DNA from: Pseudorhodoferax sp965279475 | Lineage (GTDB): Bacteria > Pseudomonadota > Gammaproteobacteria > Burkholderiales > Burkholderiaceae_C | Direction: 5' to 3' | Assembly: GCA_965279475.1 (NCBI GenBank) | Contig: CBDIIA010000003.1 | Location: 1,302,001-1,366,000 of the forward strand | Length of the DNA stretch: 64,000 nucleotides | Shown here: piece after piece, positions 9,445 to 17,969 of the stretch | Layout of the letters: each line of letters opens with the position of its first letter | Position numbering within the stretch: position 1 is the stretch's first letter | Translations under genes and position numbers: made by a program | Notes under the pieces: generated by a model | What the model was told of the DNA's origin: nothing | The model's database searches: none | Seen by the model: only the letters and a program-made list of their open reading frames with translations

Positions 9445-9478
9445 AGCCCCTGCAGCCTCGTGTTGTCGGGGCTTTTTT
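9445..9478 (+). terminator. Terminator after tRNA-Cys
   Basis: AGCCCC (9445-9450) pairs with GGGGCT (9468-9473), followed by six T in total to 9478. It lies between tRNA-Cys and the convergent SET-domain gene. Confidence 0.65.
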
Positions 9479-9482
9479 GTGA

Positions 9483-9983
9483 TCAGGCGGCGGGCGTGCC
9501 TTGCAGCACGGCGTCGCTCTGCCCATCGGGTGCGGCCAGCATCGTGCCCCGGCATGCATCCACGCCGCACAGGCAAGGGTAGTCCGACGGGACCGCGCTC
9601 TCGTCCGCCACCAGGCCGTAGTCGATGAACAGTTCGTCCCCCACGGCCACCGGCACGATCGTCTGCAGCTTGAGGTGCAGGCGGCCCTGGTCGTCGTACT
9701 CCTCCACCGCTTCGCAGTTCGGCGTGCACGAATGGTTCAGGTGCCGCGTTGCGTTGCCCCCTTCGGCGCCATCGATGGTCTCGTCGTTGGACAGCATGAA
9801 CAGATAGGTCAGCTGGTCGTCCCACGTGCGCGCGGCCATCTGCTCCGCGGTGTAGCGGCGGCCTTCGTACACGCCGAGGAAGGTGCCGGCCCGCATCGAC
9901 TTGACGGCAAAGACACCGAGGCCGTGCACGCCGCTCTGTGCGACACGGATGCCCGGGGTGGTGGAGGAGATCTTCTTGGTCAT
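9483..9983 (-). CDS. SET-domain protein (putative protein-lysine methyltransferase)
   Basis: 166 aa and almost nothing but a SET fold, which transfers a methyl group from S-adenosylmethionine to lysine. Visible are the N-terminal GVHGLGVFA segment (18-26), the RHLNHSC motif (80-86) forming the pseudoknot and SAM site, the GDELFIDYG motif (115-123) with the catalytic Tyr122, and a post-SET cysteine cluster CLCGVDACRG (137-146). The start at MTKKISSTTPG is chosen because residues further upstream are arginine/proline-rich and unlike the family, although no strong ribosome site is visible. Family members are common in beta- and gamma-proteobacteria, with substrate largely unknown. It is divergent from ompW. 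Confidence 0.85.
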   Translation of the reverse strand: MTKKISSTTPGIRVAQSGVHGLGVFAVKSMRAGTFLGVYEGRRYTAEQMAARTWDDQLTYLFMLSNDETIDGAEGGNATRHLNHSCTPNCEAVEEYDDQGRLHLKLQTIVPVAVGDELFIDYGLVADESAVPSDYPCLCGVDACRGTMLAAPDGQSDAVLQGTPAA

Positions 9984-10103
9984 GGTGGGCGTGGGGTTGC
10001 GTACCGGTGGGGGCAAGCATGGATTGGACCAGCTCCGAAGCTGGCGCTGTGTCGATGGCCGACGCGCCGGTGTGCCGGCGCATGCTGCGCATTTCGGCCT
10101 TGC

Positions 10104-10117
10104 TTGATGCACCGCAA
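10104..10117 (+). promoter_or_regulatory. Possible Anr/FNR box upstream of ompW
   Basis: TTGAT-GCAC-CGCAA resembles the FNR/Anr consensus TTGAT-N4-ATCAA: the left half-site is perfect and the right half has two mismatches. It lies 65-78 bases upstream of the ompW start. OmpW, desaturase and universal stress genes are typical low-oxygen (Anr/FNR) targets in proteobacteria, which is the reason for flagging it. Confidence 0.35.
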
Positions 10118-10181
10118 GATGCACTGTCGCGATCGACGGTCCAATGGTTTCCGTCAACCATTACCGAAGGAAGGACACGAC

Positions 10182-10802
10182 ATGAACCACATTCTCTTGC
10201 AGCGCAGTGCCGGGGCAGCCTTGCTGGCGTGCTGCGCATTCGCGCTGCCGGCACAGGCGCAGGACGCACCATGGCTGGTGCGTCTGCGGGCCGTCAACCT
10301 CGACAGTGCCAACAAGGACTCGACCGGCCTCGATCTGTCGATCAACAGCAAGGTCATTCCCGAGGTCGATTTCAGCTACTTCTTCACGCCGCAGCTGGCC
10401 GCCGAACTGGTGCTCACGTATCCGCAGAAGCAGACGCTGCGTTCCGCAGGCACCGACATCGGATCGCTGAAGCATCTGCCTCCCACACTGACCCTGCAAT
10501 ACCACTTCACCGGCCTGGGCGCGTTCAAGCCATATGTGGGTGCCGGGCTCAACTACACGCGGTTCTCGAGCGTGCAGTTCAACCCGGCGGTGCAGGCCGC
10601 GTTGAAGCCGTCCATCGACAAGAGCAGCTTCGGGCCCGCGCTGCAGGCCGGCTTCGACTACGAATTCATGAAGAACACCTACTTCAACTTCGACGTCAAG
10701 AAGGTGCGTATACGCACCGATGTGGCTTCTGCGGGCACCGGTGTCGGGACTTTCAAGATCGATCCGTGGCTGATCGGTGTCGGCATCGGCCGGCGCTTCT
10801 GA
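10182..10802 (+). CDS. ompW: OmpW-family outer-membrane protein
   Basis: Eight-stranded beta-barrel proposed to pass small hydrophobic compounds through the outer membrane. 206 aa; signal peptide 1-26 ending AQA, then the mature barrel. Typical family segments are seen: PEVDFSYFFTPQLAAELV, LPPTLTLQYHF, KPYVGAGLNYT and the terminal GIGRRF with a final Phe for BAM recognition. The start ATG at 10182 has GAAGGAAGGA upstream; longer versions are not supported because the signal peptide begins here. It is followed after 5 bases by the desaturase gene, so the two are probably co-transcribed. Confidence 0.9.
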   Translation: MNHILLQRSAGAALLACCAFALPAQAQDAPWLVRLRAVNLDSANKDSTGLDLSINSKVIPEVDFSYFFTPQLAAELVLTYPQKQTLRSAGTDIGSLKHLPPTLTLQYHFTGLGAFKPYVGAGLNYTRFSSVQFNPAVQAALKPSIDKSSFGPALQAGFDYEFMKNTYFNFDVKKVRIRTDVASAGTGVGTFKIDPWLIGVGIGRRF

Positions 10803-10807
10803 CACGG

Positions 10808-11872
10808 ATGTCCGAAGACTTGCGGGTCATGCCCGCCATTCCCCATCGCCGGATCATCCGCACCTGGCTGGCGCCGATCGCCTCGCGCAGCACCTGGCGC
10901 GGCCTGGCGCTGGTGGCGCTCGACCTCGTGCTGTTCGCCGGCTGCATGGCCGCGACGGTGCTGCTGCGCCACCCGGCCCTGCAACTGCTGGCGGGTGTGG
11001 CGACCGGCCTGCTGATCAGCAGGCTCTTCATCCTGGGCCACGATGCCTGCCACCAGAGCCTGACGCCGCACCGGCGGCTCAACCGCTGGGTCGGCCGCCT
11101 GGTGTTCCTGCCTTCGCTCACGCCCTACAGCCTGTGGGAGGTGGGGCACAACGTGGTGCACCACGGCTACACCAACCTGAAGGAGTTCGACTTCGTCTGG
11201 CAGCCCCTGTCGCTGGCCGAGTACCGCGCGCTGTCGCCCGTGCGCCGCTGGCTCGAACGCGTCTACCGCAGCGGCTGGGCGCCCTGGCTCTACTACCTGG
11301 TCGAGATCTGGTGGGGGCGCATGTTCTTTCCGCGCCGCAAGGCGATGCCGACACGGCGCGCCGTCTTCACATGGGACTGCCTGCTCGTGACGGCCTATGC
11401 GGTCGTGTGGATCGGCGGCCTCGTCGTCGCTGCCGACGTGTTGCAGGTCTCGGCACCGTGGCTGGTGGGCGTGGGTTTCGGCGTGCCGTTCCTGGTCTGG
11501 AACGCGATGATCGGCTTCGTCGTCTACGTGCACCATACGCACCCCGAGGTCGCCTGGTACCAGGACAAGGTCGGCTGGTCCGCGTCGCAGGCTTTCGTGT
11601 CGACGACGGTCCATCTGACCTTTGTCTCGGCGATGGGGAGTTTTCTGCACCACATCATGGAGCACACTGCGCACCACGTCGACATGAGCGTGCCGCTCTA
11701 CCGGCTGAAGGCGGCACAGGCGTTGCTCGAGCGCAAGCTGCCCGGTGCCATCGTGGTCCAGCCGTTCTCGTGGTGCTGGTATGCCGAGACCGCCCGGTGC
11801 TGCAAGCTCTACGACTTCGACGCGCAACGCTGGCTCGACTTTGCTGGCCGCCCTACGGCACCGGCGCACTGA
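10808..11872 (+). CDS. Membrane fatty-acid desaturase
   Basis: Di-iron integral-membrane desaturase that introduces a double bond in acyl chains. 354 aa. The three histidine boxes are HDACH (78-82), HNVVHH (114-119) and HTAHH (286-290), with membrane-spanning stretches around 32-52, 55-75, 193-216 and 223-245. The start ATG at 10808 lies 5 bases after ompW, suggesting one transcript. It belongs to the FADS-type superfamily; whether phospholipid acyl chains or another lipid is the substrate cannot be told. The omega-end cysteine-rich tail (ETARCCKLYD) is unremarkable. Confidence 0.87.
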   Translation: MSEDLRVMPAIPHRRIIRTWLAPIASRSTWRGLALVALDLVLFAGCMAATVLLRHPALQLLAGVATGLLISRLFILGHDACHQSLTPHRRLNRWVGRLVFLPSLTPYSLWEVGHNVVHHGYTNLKEFDFVWQPLSLAEYRALSPVRRWLERVYRSGWAPWLYYLVEIWWGRMFFPRRKAMPTRRAVFTWDCLLVTAYAVVWIGGLVVAADVLQVSAPWLVGVGFGVPFLVWNAMIGFVVYVHHTHPEVAWYQDKVGWSASQAFVSTTVHLTFVSAMGSFLHHIMEHTAHHVDMSVPLYRLKAAQALLERKLPGAIVVQPFSWCWYAETARCCKLYDFDAQRWLDFAGRPTAPAH

Positions 11873-11893
11873 ACAACGACGAAGGAACACGCC

Positions 11894-12349
11894 ATGTACA
11901 AGCACATCCTGGCTCCCGTGGACGGGAGCGACACCTCCGAGCGCGGCCTGCGCGAGGCGATCGCACTGGCCGCCGAGCAGAACGCCCGGCTGGTGTTGCT
12001 GCACGTCGTCGACAACTATCCCCGGGTGGCCGACAGGGCGACGGCGGTCGCTTTCGCGGAGACGCTGGATTTCCTGCGGGCCTCCGGGAACAGCCTGCTG
12101 GAGCGCGCCCGCGACCTGGCGCTGGACGCCGGCGTCGACGCCGAGGTCTGCATGCGCGAGATCACCAGCCAGCGTGTGGCCGACGTGGTCGTCGACGAGG
12201 CGAAGCACAGGGCTTGCGATCTGATCGTGATGGGCACGCACGGGCGCCGCGGCTTCAGCCGCCTGGCGCTGGGCAGCGATGCCGATCTGGTGGTGCGGCA
12301 AAGCCCGGTGCCAGTGCTGCTGGTGAACGGCGCAGCGCAGCGGGCCTGA
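11894..12349 (+). CDS. Universal stress protein (UspA family, ATP-binding type)
   Basis: 151-aa cytoplasmic stress protein with one Usp domain. The nucleotide-binding pattern G-x2-G-x9-G-S is intact (GTHGRRGFSRLALGS), so this is the ATP-binding subtype. It starts 21 bases after the desaturase with GAAGGAA ahead of its ATG and is probably the third gene of the ompW transcript. Usp genes next to ompW and desaturases are often induced by low oxygen; that regulation is inferred here. Confidence 0.92.
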   Translation: MYKHILAPVDGSDTSERGLREAIALAAEQNARLVLLHVVDNYPRVADRATAVAFAETLDFLRASGNSLLERARDLALDAGVDAEVCMREITSQRVADVVVDEAKHRACDLIVMGTHGRRGFSRLALGSDADLVVRQSPVPVLLVNGAAQRA

Positions 12350-12385
12350 GTTCGCGGCGCCGGTGGGCTGGTGTGCCCCAGGGCG

Positions 12386-12477
12386 TGGTGCGCGGGACGG
12401 GAATCGAACCCGTACGCCCCTTCTCAGGAAGCGGCGGGTTTTAAGCCCGATGCGTCTACCAGTTCCGCCACCCGCGC
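12386..12477 (-). tRNA. tRNA-Leu (anticodon UAA)
   Basis: On the minus strand the acceptor GCGCGGG (12477-12471) pairs with CCCGCGC (12396-12390), with discriminator A and encoded CCA down to 12386. The anticodon loop CTTAAAA gives UAA at 12443-12441. A long variable arm (around 12411-12433) identifies a class II leucine tRNA. A TATCAT -10-like element lies at 12492-12487. Confidence 0.95.
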
Positions 12478-12549
12478 ACGGGGCCGATGATAGTCGGTGC
12501 GCGGGGCGGGGGCGGGCGCTCGCGGGGCAGGTCAGTGAACTAAAATCAG

Positions 12550-12591
12550 GCATCCTTCGCAAACGGATGCAGGCCGGGTTTACAACCGGCC
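12550..12591 (+). other. Two hairpins in the leader of the following gene
   Basis: GCATCC/GGATGC (12550-12555 with 12565-12570, 9-base loop) and GGCCGG/CCGGCC (12572-12577 with 12586-12591, 8-base loop) lie back to back, 78-119 bases before the next start codon. A TAAAAT element at 12541-12546 just upstream could be a -10. I do not match this to a known riboswitch class, and there is no T run, so a simple terminator is unlikely. Confidence 0.4.
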
Positions 12592-12668
12592 CACAGCCTC
12601 CCCAAGGCGGCGATGCCGGCGGGCTCCCTCGCATTGGCACAAGGGCCCCACACGATTACCATCGCACC

Positions 12669-13295
12669 ATGTCACGCTACAACGCCCCCTTCGAGATCCA
12701 CGTGCACGGCCAGGTCAAGCTGCGTGCCGACGTGGCCTATGAGCAGATCCAGGAAGCGCTGAAGCCGCTGTGGAAGTACGCCGGCGCGCGTTCGCTGGCC
12801 GATGGTGCCGGCAGCTCGTACGAAGAAGAGCCCGGCATCCAGTTCGAGCCCGCCGAGCATCTGCTCGACATGTGCTGGACGGTGCCGGGCGATGAAGATT
12901 TCAAGCAGGCGCTCGACGAGATGTGCATGAGCCTGAACGAGCTGTCCGAGCAGGGCGCGGCGATCGAGGTCACGTTCTACGATGCCGACTTCGACGAGGA
13001 CGACGAAGAAGCCGACGAGGAAGAGTCGCGCGACGATTTCCTCATGCTCTTCGTCGGCCCCAATCCGGCCGCGATCATGCAGGTGCAGCGCGATCTGCTG
13101 GTGCAGGACGTGATCCACACGATGGAGCGCCACTTCGACGCCAGCGAACTCGGCGGCGTGGTCGCCGAGATCGACAAGCTGTTCAGCCAGCGCTTCGACG
13201 CGTTGACCAACTCGCTCGACCTGGGCAAGCCCTCGCGCGGCTCCGGGGGCAACAGCGGCCACGGTGGAGGCCGCCGCCCCCGCCACCTGCACTGA
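12669..13295 (+). CDS. Conserved hypothetical acidic protein (DUF6806-like)
   Basis: 208-aa soluble protein with no signal peptide or membrane segment. Residues about 106-118 form a run of Asp/Glu (DEDDEEADEEES) and the last 25 residues are Gly/Arg/His-rich. The middle and C-terminal part (FLMLFVGPNPAAIMQVQRDLLVQDVIHTMERHF) looks well folded. I recall similar proteins of unknown function being conserved across Burkholderiales as DUF6806, but this is from memory. The start is the ATG at 12669 (MSRYNAPFEIHVHGQVKLRA). Confidence 0.75.
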   Translation: MSRYNAPFEIHVHGQVKLRADVAYEQIQEALKPLWKYAGARSLADGAGSSYEEEPGIQFEPAEHLLDMCWTVPGDEDFKQALDEMCMSLNELSEQGAAIEVTFYDADFDEDDEEADEEESRDDFLMLFVGPNPAAIMQVQRDLLVQDVIHTMERHFDASELGGVVAEIDKLFSQRFDALTNSLDLGKPSRGSGGNSGHGGGRRPRHLH

Positions 13296-13345
13296 GAGGC
13301 AGAAATCTTTCTACTGCGCCCACCGATCTCGGGCCTGCGGTGCTC

Positions 13346-13363
13346 ACCGTACGACAGTACGGT
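13346..13363. repeat. Perfect hairpin between convergent genes
   Basis: ACCGTAC-GACA-GTACGGT forms a perfect 7-bp stem with a 4-base loop in the 112-base gap between two convergent genes. There is no T run on either side. Similar palindromes recur between genes in Burkholderiales, but the family is not certain. Confidence 0.45.
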
Positions 13364-13407
13364 TCCGCTCCTCGACCCGACCTCGGTGCGCTCGCGACGA
13401 AATCTTC

Positions 13408-14853
13408 CTACCTCTCGGTCGTCCCCAGCGCCGCGGCATTCCAGCGGCCGGCGATATTCTTCAAGAGTTGCGACAGCGCTGCCAGGCGGCGGTTGCGCAC
13501 GTCGAGCAGCGAACGTTCGGCCGACAGCGCCGTGGCCTGCGCCGTCACCACGTTGAGGTAACTCACCGTACCGGCCTGGTACTGGTTGTTGACGATCTCC
13601 AGGGCCCGGCGCGCCGCCTCCAGCGCTTCGGCCTGCACCTCGGCCTCGCGCGCCAGGTTCGCTGCCAGCACCAGGTTGTCCTCGACCTCCTGGAAGGCCG
13701 TGAGCACCGTTTGCCGGTACGTGGCGGCGGCTTGGTCGGCGGTGGCGCGGGCCGAGTCCACGCTCGCCTGGCGCAGGCCGCCGTCGAACGCCGACAGCGC
13801 CAGTGCCGGCCCGAGCGACCAGAACAGGTTGGGTGCGCTGACCAGGTTCGACAGGCTGCCGGACCGGAAGCCCGCGCTGGCCGACAGCGTCAGCGCCGGG
13901 AAGAACGCCGCCTTGGCCACGCCGATCTGCGCGTACGCCGCCGCCACCCGGCGTTCGGCGGCCGCGATGTCGGGGCGGCGCTGCAGCAGTTCGGACGGCA
14001 GTTGCAACGGCACGTCGGGCGCGGCCGGCAACCCGGCCGTGCGGTCGAGCCCGAAGTCGGCGGGCGCGCTTCCCAGCAGCACCGCGATGGCGTGCTCCAG
14101 CTGGGCACGGCTGCTGTTGGCCTCGATCAGTTGGGCCTGCGTCGATTTCAGCTGGGTCTGGGCCTGGGCCACATCGGCGGCCGAGGCCACGCCCGCGCGG
14201 TAGCGGTTCTGGGTCAGGTCGAGCGAGCGCTGGTAGGCGGCGAGCGTGCGCTCCAGCAGCGCCGCCTGTGCCTCGGTGGCGCGCAGCGTGAAGTAGGTCT
14301 GCGCCAGCGTCGCGCGTGCCGACAGCGTGGCCGCTGCCAGATCGTCGCGGCTGGCCTGTACACGCGCGTCGGACGCATCGACCGTGCCGGCCAGGCGCCC
14401 CCACAGGTCGACCTCCCAGCTGGCGCTGCCCGACAGCGTAAAGGTGTTCGACGGACCGGACGACAGGCTGGCGCTGGCGTTGTCGGCACGGCTCGCCCCG
14501 GCACCGACGCCCAGTGTCGGCAGCAGGCCTGCGCGGCTGGTGGCCAGCGCCGCCTGTGCGATGCGGACCTGGGCCACACTGGCTTTCAGGTTCTCGTTGC
14601 CGACCACGAGCTGCTCCTGCATGCGCGTCAGTACCGGATCGGCGAACAGCGTCCACCAGGCGTCGGGCACCTGCGCGGCATTCGGATCGGCCGGCTTCCA
14701 GGGGCCGCCCTCCTTGAACGCGGCGGGTACGCTCACTGCCGGGGCTTCGTAGCGCGGCGCCTGCGCGCAGGCCGTCATCAGCAGCACGGCGAGCGCGCAG
14801 GCGATCGGCCGCACCGCGGGGCGCAACGGTCGGTGCAATCGTTCATCGGGCAT
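13408..14853 (-). CDS. Outer-membrane efflux lipoprotein (NodT/OprM family)
   Basis: TolC-like trimeric outer-membrane channel of the tripartite pump encoded upstream. 481 aa. The signal peptide ends in a lipobox (LLMTACAQ, Cys about 29), so the mature protein is lipid-anchored. Two outer-membrane-efflux repeats follow, with family segments PDAWWTLFADPVLTRM, RAGLLPTLG and the second-repeat YQAGTVSYLNVVTAQ. The start at 14853 is chosen for its AGGAG ribosome site; it overlaps the preceding pump gene by 11 bases, implying coupled translation. Last gene of the efflux operon. Confidence 0.93.
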   Translation of the reverse strand: MPDERLHRPLRPAVRPIACALAVLLMTACAQAPRYEAPAVSVPAAFKEGGPWKPADPNAAQVPDAWWTLFADPVLTRMQEQLVVGNENLKASVAQVRIAQAALATSRAGLLPTLGVGAGASRADNASASLSSGPSNTFTLSGSASWEVDLWGRLAGTVDASDARVQASRDDLAAATLSARATLAQTYFTLRATEAQAALLERTLAAYQRSLDLTQNRYRAGVASAADVAQAQTQLKSTQAQLIEANSSRAQLEHAIAVLLGSAPADFGLDRTAGLPAAPDVPLQLPSELLQRRPDIAAAERRVAAAYAQIGVAKAAFFPALTLSASAGFRSGSLSNLVSAPNLFWSLGPALALSAFDGGLRQASVDSARATADQAAATYRQTVLTAFQEVEDNLVLAANLAREAEVQAEALEAARRALEIVNNQYQAGTVSYLNVVTAQATALSAERSLLDVRNRRLAALSQLLKNIAGRWNAAALGTTER

Positions 14854-17800
14854 CGGCAACTCCTGGAGGCAAGGGGGCGTGGTCGCCGGCGTCAGGGGCG
14901 CGGCGCGCAGCACGGCGCCCCCGCAGCCGGTCCATCAGCACATAGACGACCGGTGTGGTGTAGAGCGTCAGCAGCTGGCTCAGGATCAGCCCGCCGACCA
15001 CGGCAATGCCCAGCGGGCGGCGCAGCTCGGCACCATCGCCCGAGCCGATCGCCAGCGGCACGGCGCCGAAGATGGCCGCGGCCGAGGTCATCAGGATCGG
15101 CCGCACGCGCAGCAGGCCGGCACGGTAGATCGCCTGCGCGGCGCTGGTGTGCCCGGATGCGCGCTGCCGCGTGATGGCGAAGTCGATCATCATGATCGCG
15201 TTCTTCTTCACGATGCCGATCAGCAGGATCACGCCGATCAGCGCAATGATCGAGAACTCGGTCTTGAACAACATCAGCGCCAGCAACGCGCCGACCCCGG
15301 CCGACGGCAGCGTCGACAGGATCGTGATCGGGTGGATCAGGCTCTCGTACAGGATGCCGAGCACGAGGTAGATCGTGACCAGCGCCGCCAGGATCAGCAA
15401 CGGCTGGCTGTCCAGTGACTGTTTGAAGGCCTGTGCCGTGCCCTGAAAGGTGCCGCGCACGGACACTGGAACGCCCAGCTCGCCCATCGCACTCTGCACC
15501 GCGGCGGTCGCGTCCGACAGCGACACATCGAGCGGCAGGTTGAAGCTGATGGTCGAGGCCGGCGTGCCGCCCTGGTGGTTGACCGACAACGGCGTGTTGG
15601 TCAGCTCCAACCGCGCAAAGGCCGACAGCGGCACCTGGCCGCCGCTCGTCGACGTGAAGTAGAGTTTCTTCAGCGACTCCGGGTTCTGCAGATGCTCGGG
15701 CGCCAGTTCCATCACCACGCGGTACTGGTTCAGCGGGTTGTAGATCACGCCCACCTGGCGCTGGCCGAAGGCGTTGTTCAGCGTGGTGTCGATCGTGCGC
15801 ATCGACAGGCCCAGCCGGGCCACGGCGTCGCGGTCGATCACCAGCGAGGTCTGTAGGCCGCGGTCCTGCTGGTCGGAGTTGACGTCGGCCAGCTCGGGCA
15901 CACCCATCAGCGCGCGGCGGATGCGCGGCTCCCAGGTGCGCAGGTCTTCCAGGTCGTCGGCTTGCAGCGCGAACTGGTAGGCGGCGTTCGACTGCCGCCC
16001 GCCGATGCGGATGTCCTGCACCGGCACCAGGAACAGGTTGGCGCCAGGCTCGCGTGCGAGCTTGATGCGCAGCCGGGCCACGATCTGGTCGGCCGTGGCA
16101 TCGCGCTCGGCCAGCGGCTTCAAGGCCAGGAACATCTGCGCCGTGTTGCGCTGCGAGCCACCGGTGAAGCCGGTCACGTTCTGCACCGCGGGGTCGCTGC
16201 GCACGATCGCCAGGAAGCGGTCGAGCCGCTGCTGCATGGCCTGGAACGAGGTCGCCTGGTCGGCCTGGATGAAGCCGGCGATGCGGCCGGTGTCCTGCTG
16301 CGGAAAGAAGCCCTTCGGGATCACGCCGTACAGGTAGACGTTGAGGCCGACCACCGACAGGAACACCAGCAAGGTGATCGGCTGGTGGCGCAGCGCCCAG
16401 GCCAGCGAACGCCGGTAGCCGCGCAGCACCGCCCGCTGCATGCGTTCGCCCAGGCGGGCCAGCCGCGAGGTCTTGTCCTTGCGCACCGCGGGCTTCAGCA
16501 GGCGCGCGCACATCATCGGCGTGGTGGTCAGCGACACCACCATCGACACCAGGATCGCCGCCGACAGCACGACCGCGAACTCGCGGAACAACCGGCCCAC
16601 GATGCCGCCCATCAGCAGGATCGGGATGAACACCGCGATCAGCGACAGGCTGATCGACACCACGGTGAAGCCGATCTCGCGCGCGCCGTCGAGCGTGGCC
16701 TGCAGCACCGTCTTGCCGCGCTCGATGTGGCGGGTGACGTTCTCCAGCACCACGATCGCATCGTCGACCACGAAGCCCGTCGCAACCGTCAGCGCCATCA
16801 GCGACAGGTTGTCCAGGCTGTAGCCGCACAGGTGCATCACTGCGAATGTGCCGGCCAGAGACACCGGCACCGAGACCGCGGGAATCAGCGCGACCCGGCC
16901 GCTGCGCAGGAACAGCACCACCACCAGGACCACCAGGCCGACCGAGATCGCCAGCGCGCGTTCCATCTCGCGCAGCGATGCGCGGATGGTCGGCGTGCGG
17001 TCGGTCACCACATCCAATGCGATCGTCGGCGGGATCGATGCGCGCAGGCGCGGCAGCAGTGCGCGCACCTTGTCGACGGCATCGATGATGTTGGCGCCAG
17101 GCTGCTTGAACAGCAGCAGCAGGATCGACGGCTTGCCGTCGGCCACGCCGTAGTTGCGCACGTCCTGCACCGAGTCCAGCACCTGGCCCACGTCCTGCAG
17201 GCGCACCGCGTTGCCGTTGCGGTAACGCACGATCAGTGGCGCGTAGTCGGCCGCGGTACGGGCCTGGTCGTTGGCGCCGATCTGCCAGCTGCGATCGTCC
17301 TGCTCCACCGCGCCCTTGGGCCGATTGGCGTTGGCCGCCGTCACCGCCACCCGCACGTCGTCGAGCGCGATACCGTTGCTGGCCAGCCGGTCGGGGTCGA
17401 GCTCGATCCGCACCGCCGGCAGCGCGCCGCCGCCGATGTTGACCTGGCCGATGCCTTCCACCTGGGCCAGCCGCTGCGCCAGCACCGTCGAGGCCGCGTC
17501 GTACATCTGGCCGCGCGTCAGCGTGTCGGAGGTCAGCGCCAGGATCAGGATCGGTGCGTCGGCCGGGTTCACCTTGCGGTAGGTCGGATTGCTCGGCATG
17601 CCCGTCGGCAGCAGTGTGCGCGCCGCGTTGATGGCCGCCTGCACGTCGCGCGCGGCGCCGTTGATGTCGCGGTCCAGGTCGAACTGCAGCGTGATCCGCG
17701 TGTTGCCCAGCGACGACTGCGAGGTCAGTTCGTTGACGCCGGCGATCGCGCCCAGCGCCCGCTCCAGCGGCGTGGCCACCGTGGCCGCCATCGTGTCGGG

Positions 17801-17965
17801 GCTGGCGCCGGGCAGCGAGGCCGACACCGAGATCGTCGGGTAGTCGACCTGCGGCAGCGAGGCGATCGGCAGCTGGAAGAACGCGATCACGCCGGCCAGC
17901 GCCAGCCCCAGCGTCAGCAGCGTCGTGGCCACCGGCCGGTGCACGAAGGGCGACGAGATGTTCAT
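14843..17965 (-). CDS. mdtC: RND multidrug efflux pump, MdtC-type
   Basis: 1040-aa inner-membrane RND pump. It begins MNISSPFVHRPVATTLL with TM1 at about 12-32; porter segments, the GFVVDDAIVVLEN proton-relay helix (about 399-411) and the IGIVKKNAIMMIDFA helix near the C-terminus are present. MdtC forms a B2C heterotrimer with MdtB in enterobacteria, and this gene sits directly after an MdtB-type gene (4-base gap), so the same assembly is expected. Start at 17965 rather than 18025, because the longer form overlaps the MdtB gene and has an Arg-rich prefix. Export of bile-type detergents or antibiotics is known for the family; the substrate here is unknown. Confidence 0.92.
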   Translation of the reverse strand: MNISSPFVHRPVATTLLTLGLALAGVIAFFQLPIASLPQVDYPTISVSASLPGASPDTMAATVATPLERALGAIAGVNELTSQSSLGNTRITLQFDLDRDINGAARDVQAAINAARTLLPTGMPSNPTYRKVNPADAPILILALTSDTLTRGQMYDAASTVLAQRLAQVEGIGQVNIGGGALPAVRIELDPDRLASNGIALDDVRVAVTAANANRPKGAVEQDDRSWQIGANDQARTAADYAPLIVRYRNGNAVRLQDVGQVLDSVQDVRNYGVADGKPSILLLLFKQPGANIIDAVDKVRALLPRLRASIPPTIALDVVTDRTPTIRASLREMERALAISVGLVVLVVVLFLRSGRVALIPAVSVPVSLAGTFAVMHLCGYSLDNLSLMALTVATGFVVDDAIVVLENVTRHIERGKTVLQATLDGAREIGFTVVSISLSLIAVFIPILLMGGIVGRLFREFAVVLSAAILVSMVVSLTTTPMMCARLLKPAVRKDKTSRLARLGERMQRAVLRGYRRSLAWALRHQPITLLVFLSVVGLNVYLYGVIPKGFFPQQDTGRIAGFIQADQATSFQAMQQRLDRFLAIVRSDPAVQNVTGFTGGSQRNTAQMFLALKPLAERDATADQIVARLRIKLAREPGANLFLVPVQDIRIGGRQSNAAYQFALQADDLEDLRTWEPRIRRALMGVPELADVNSDQQDRGLQTSLVIDRDAVARLGLSMRTIDTTLNNAFGQRQVGVIYNPLNQYRVVMELAPEHLQNPESLKKLYFTSTSGGQVPLSAFARLELTNTPLSVNHQGGTPASTISFNLPLDVSLSDATAAVQSAMGELGVPVSVRGTFQGTAQAFKQSLDSQPLLILAALVTIYLVLGILYESLIHPITILSTLPSAGVGALLALMLFKTEFSIIALIGVILLIGIVKKNAIMMIDFAITRQRASGHTSAAQAIYRAGLLRVRPILMTSAAAIFGAVPLAIGSGDGAELRRPLGIAVVGGLILSQLLTLYTTPVVYVLMDRLRGRRAARRAPDAGDHAPLPPGVADAR

Positions 17966-17969
17966 GGCG

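Noticed and set aside
12550..12591. Terminator or known riboswitch before the DUF6806-like gene
   Set aside because: No T run, and the sequence does not fit the riboswitch motifs I know; kept only as an unassigned structured leader.
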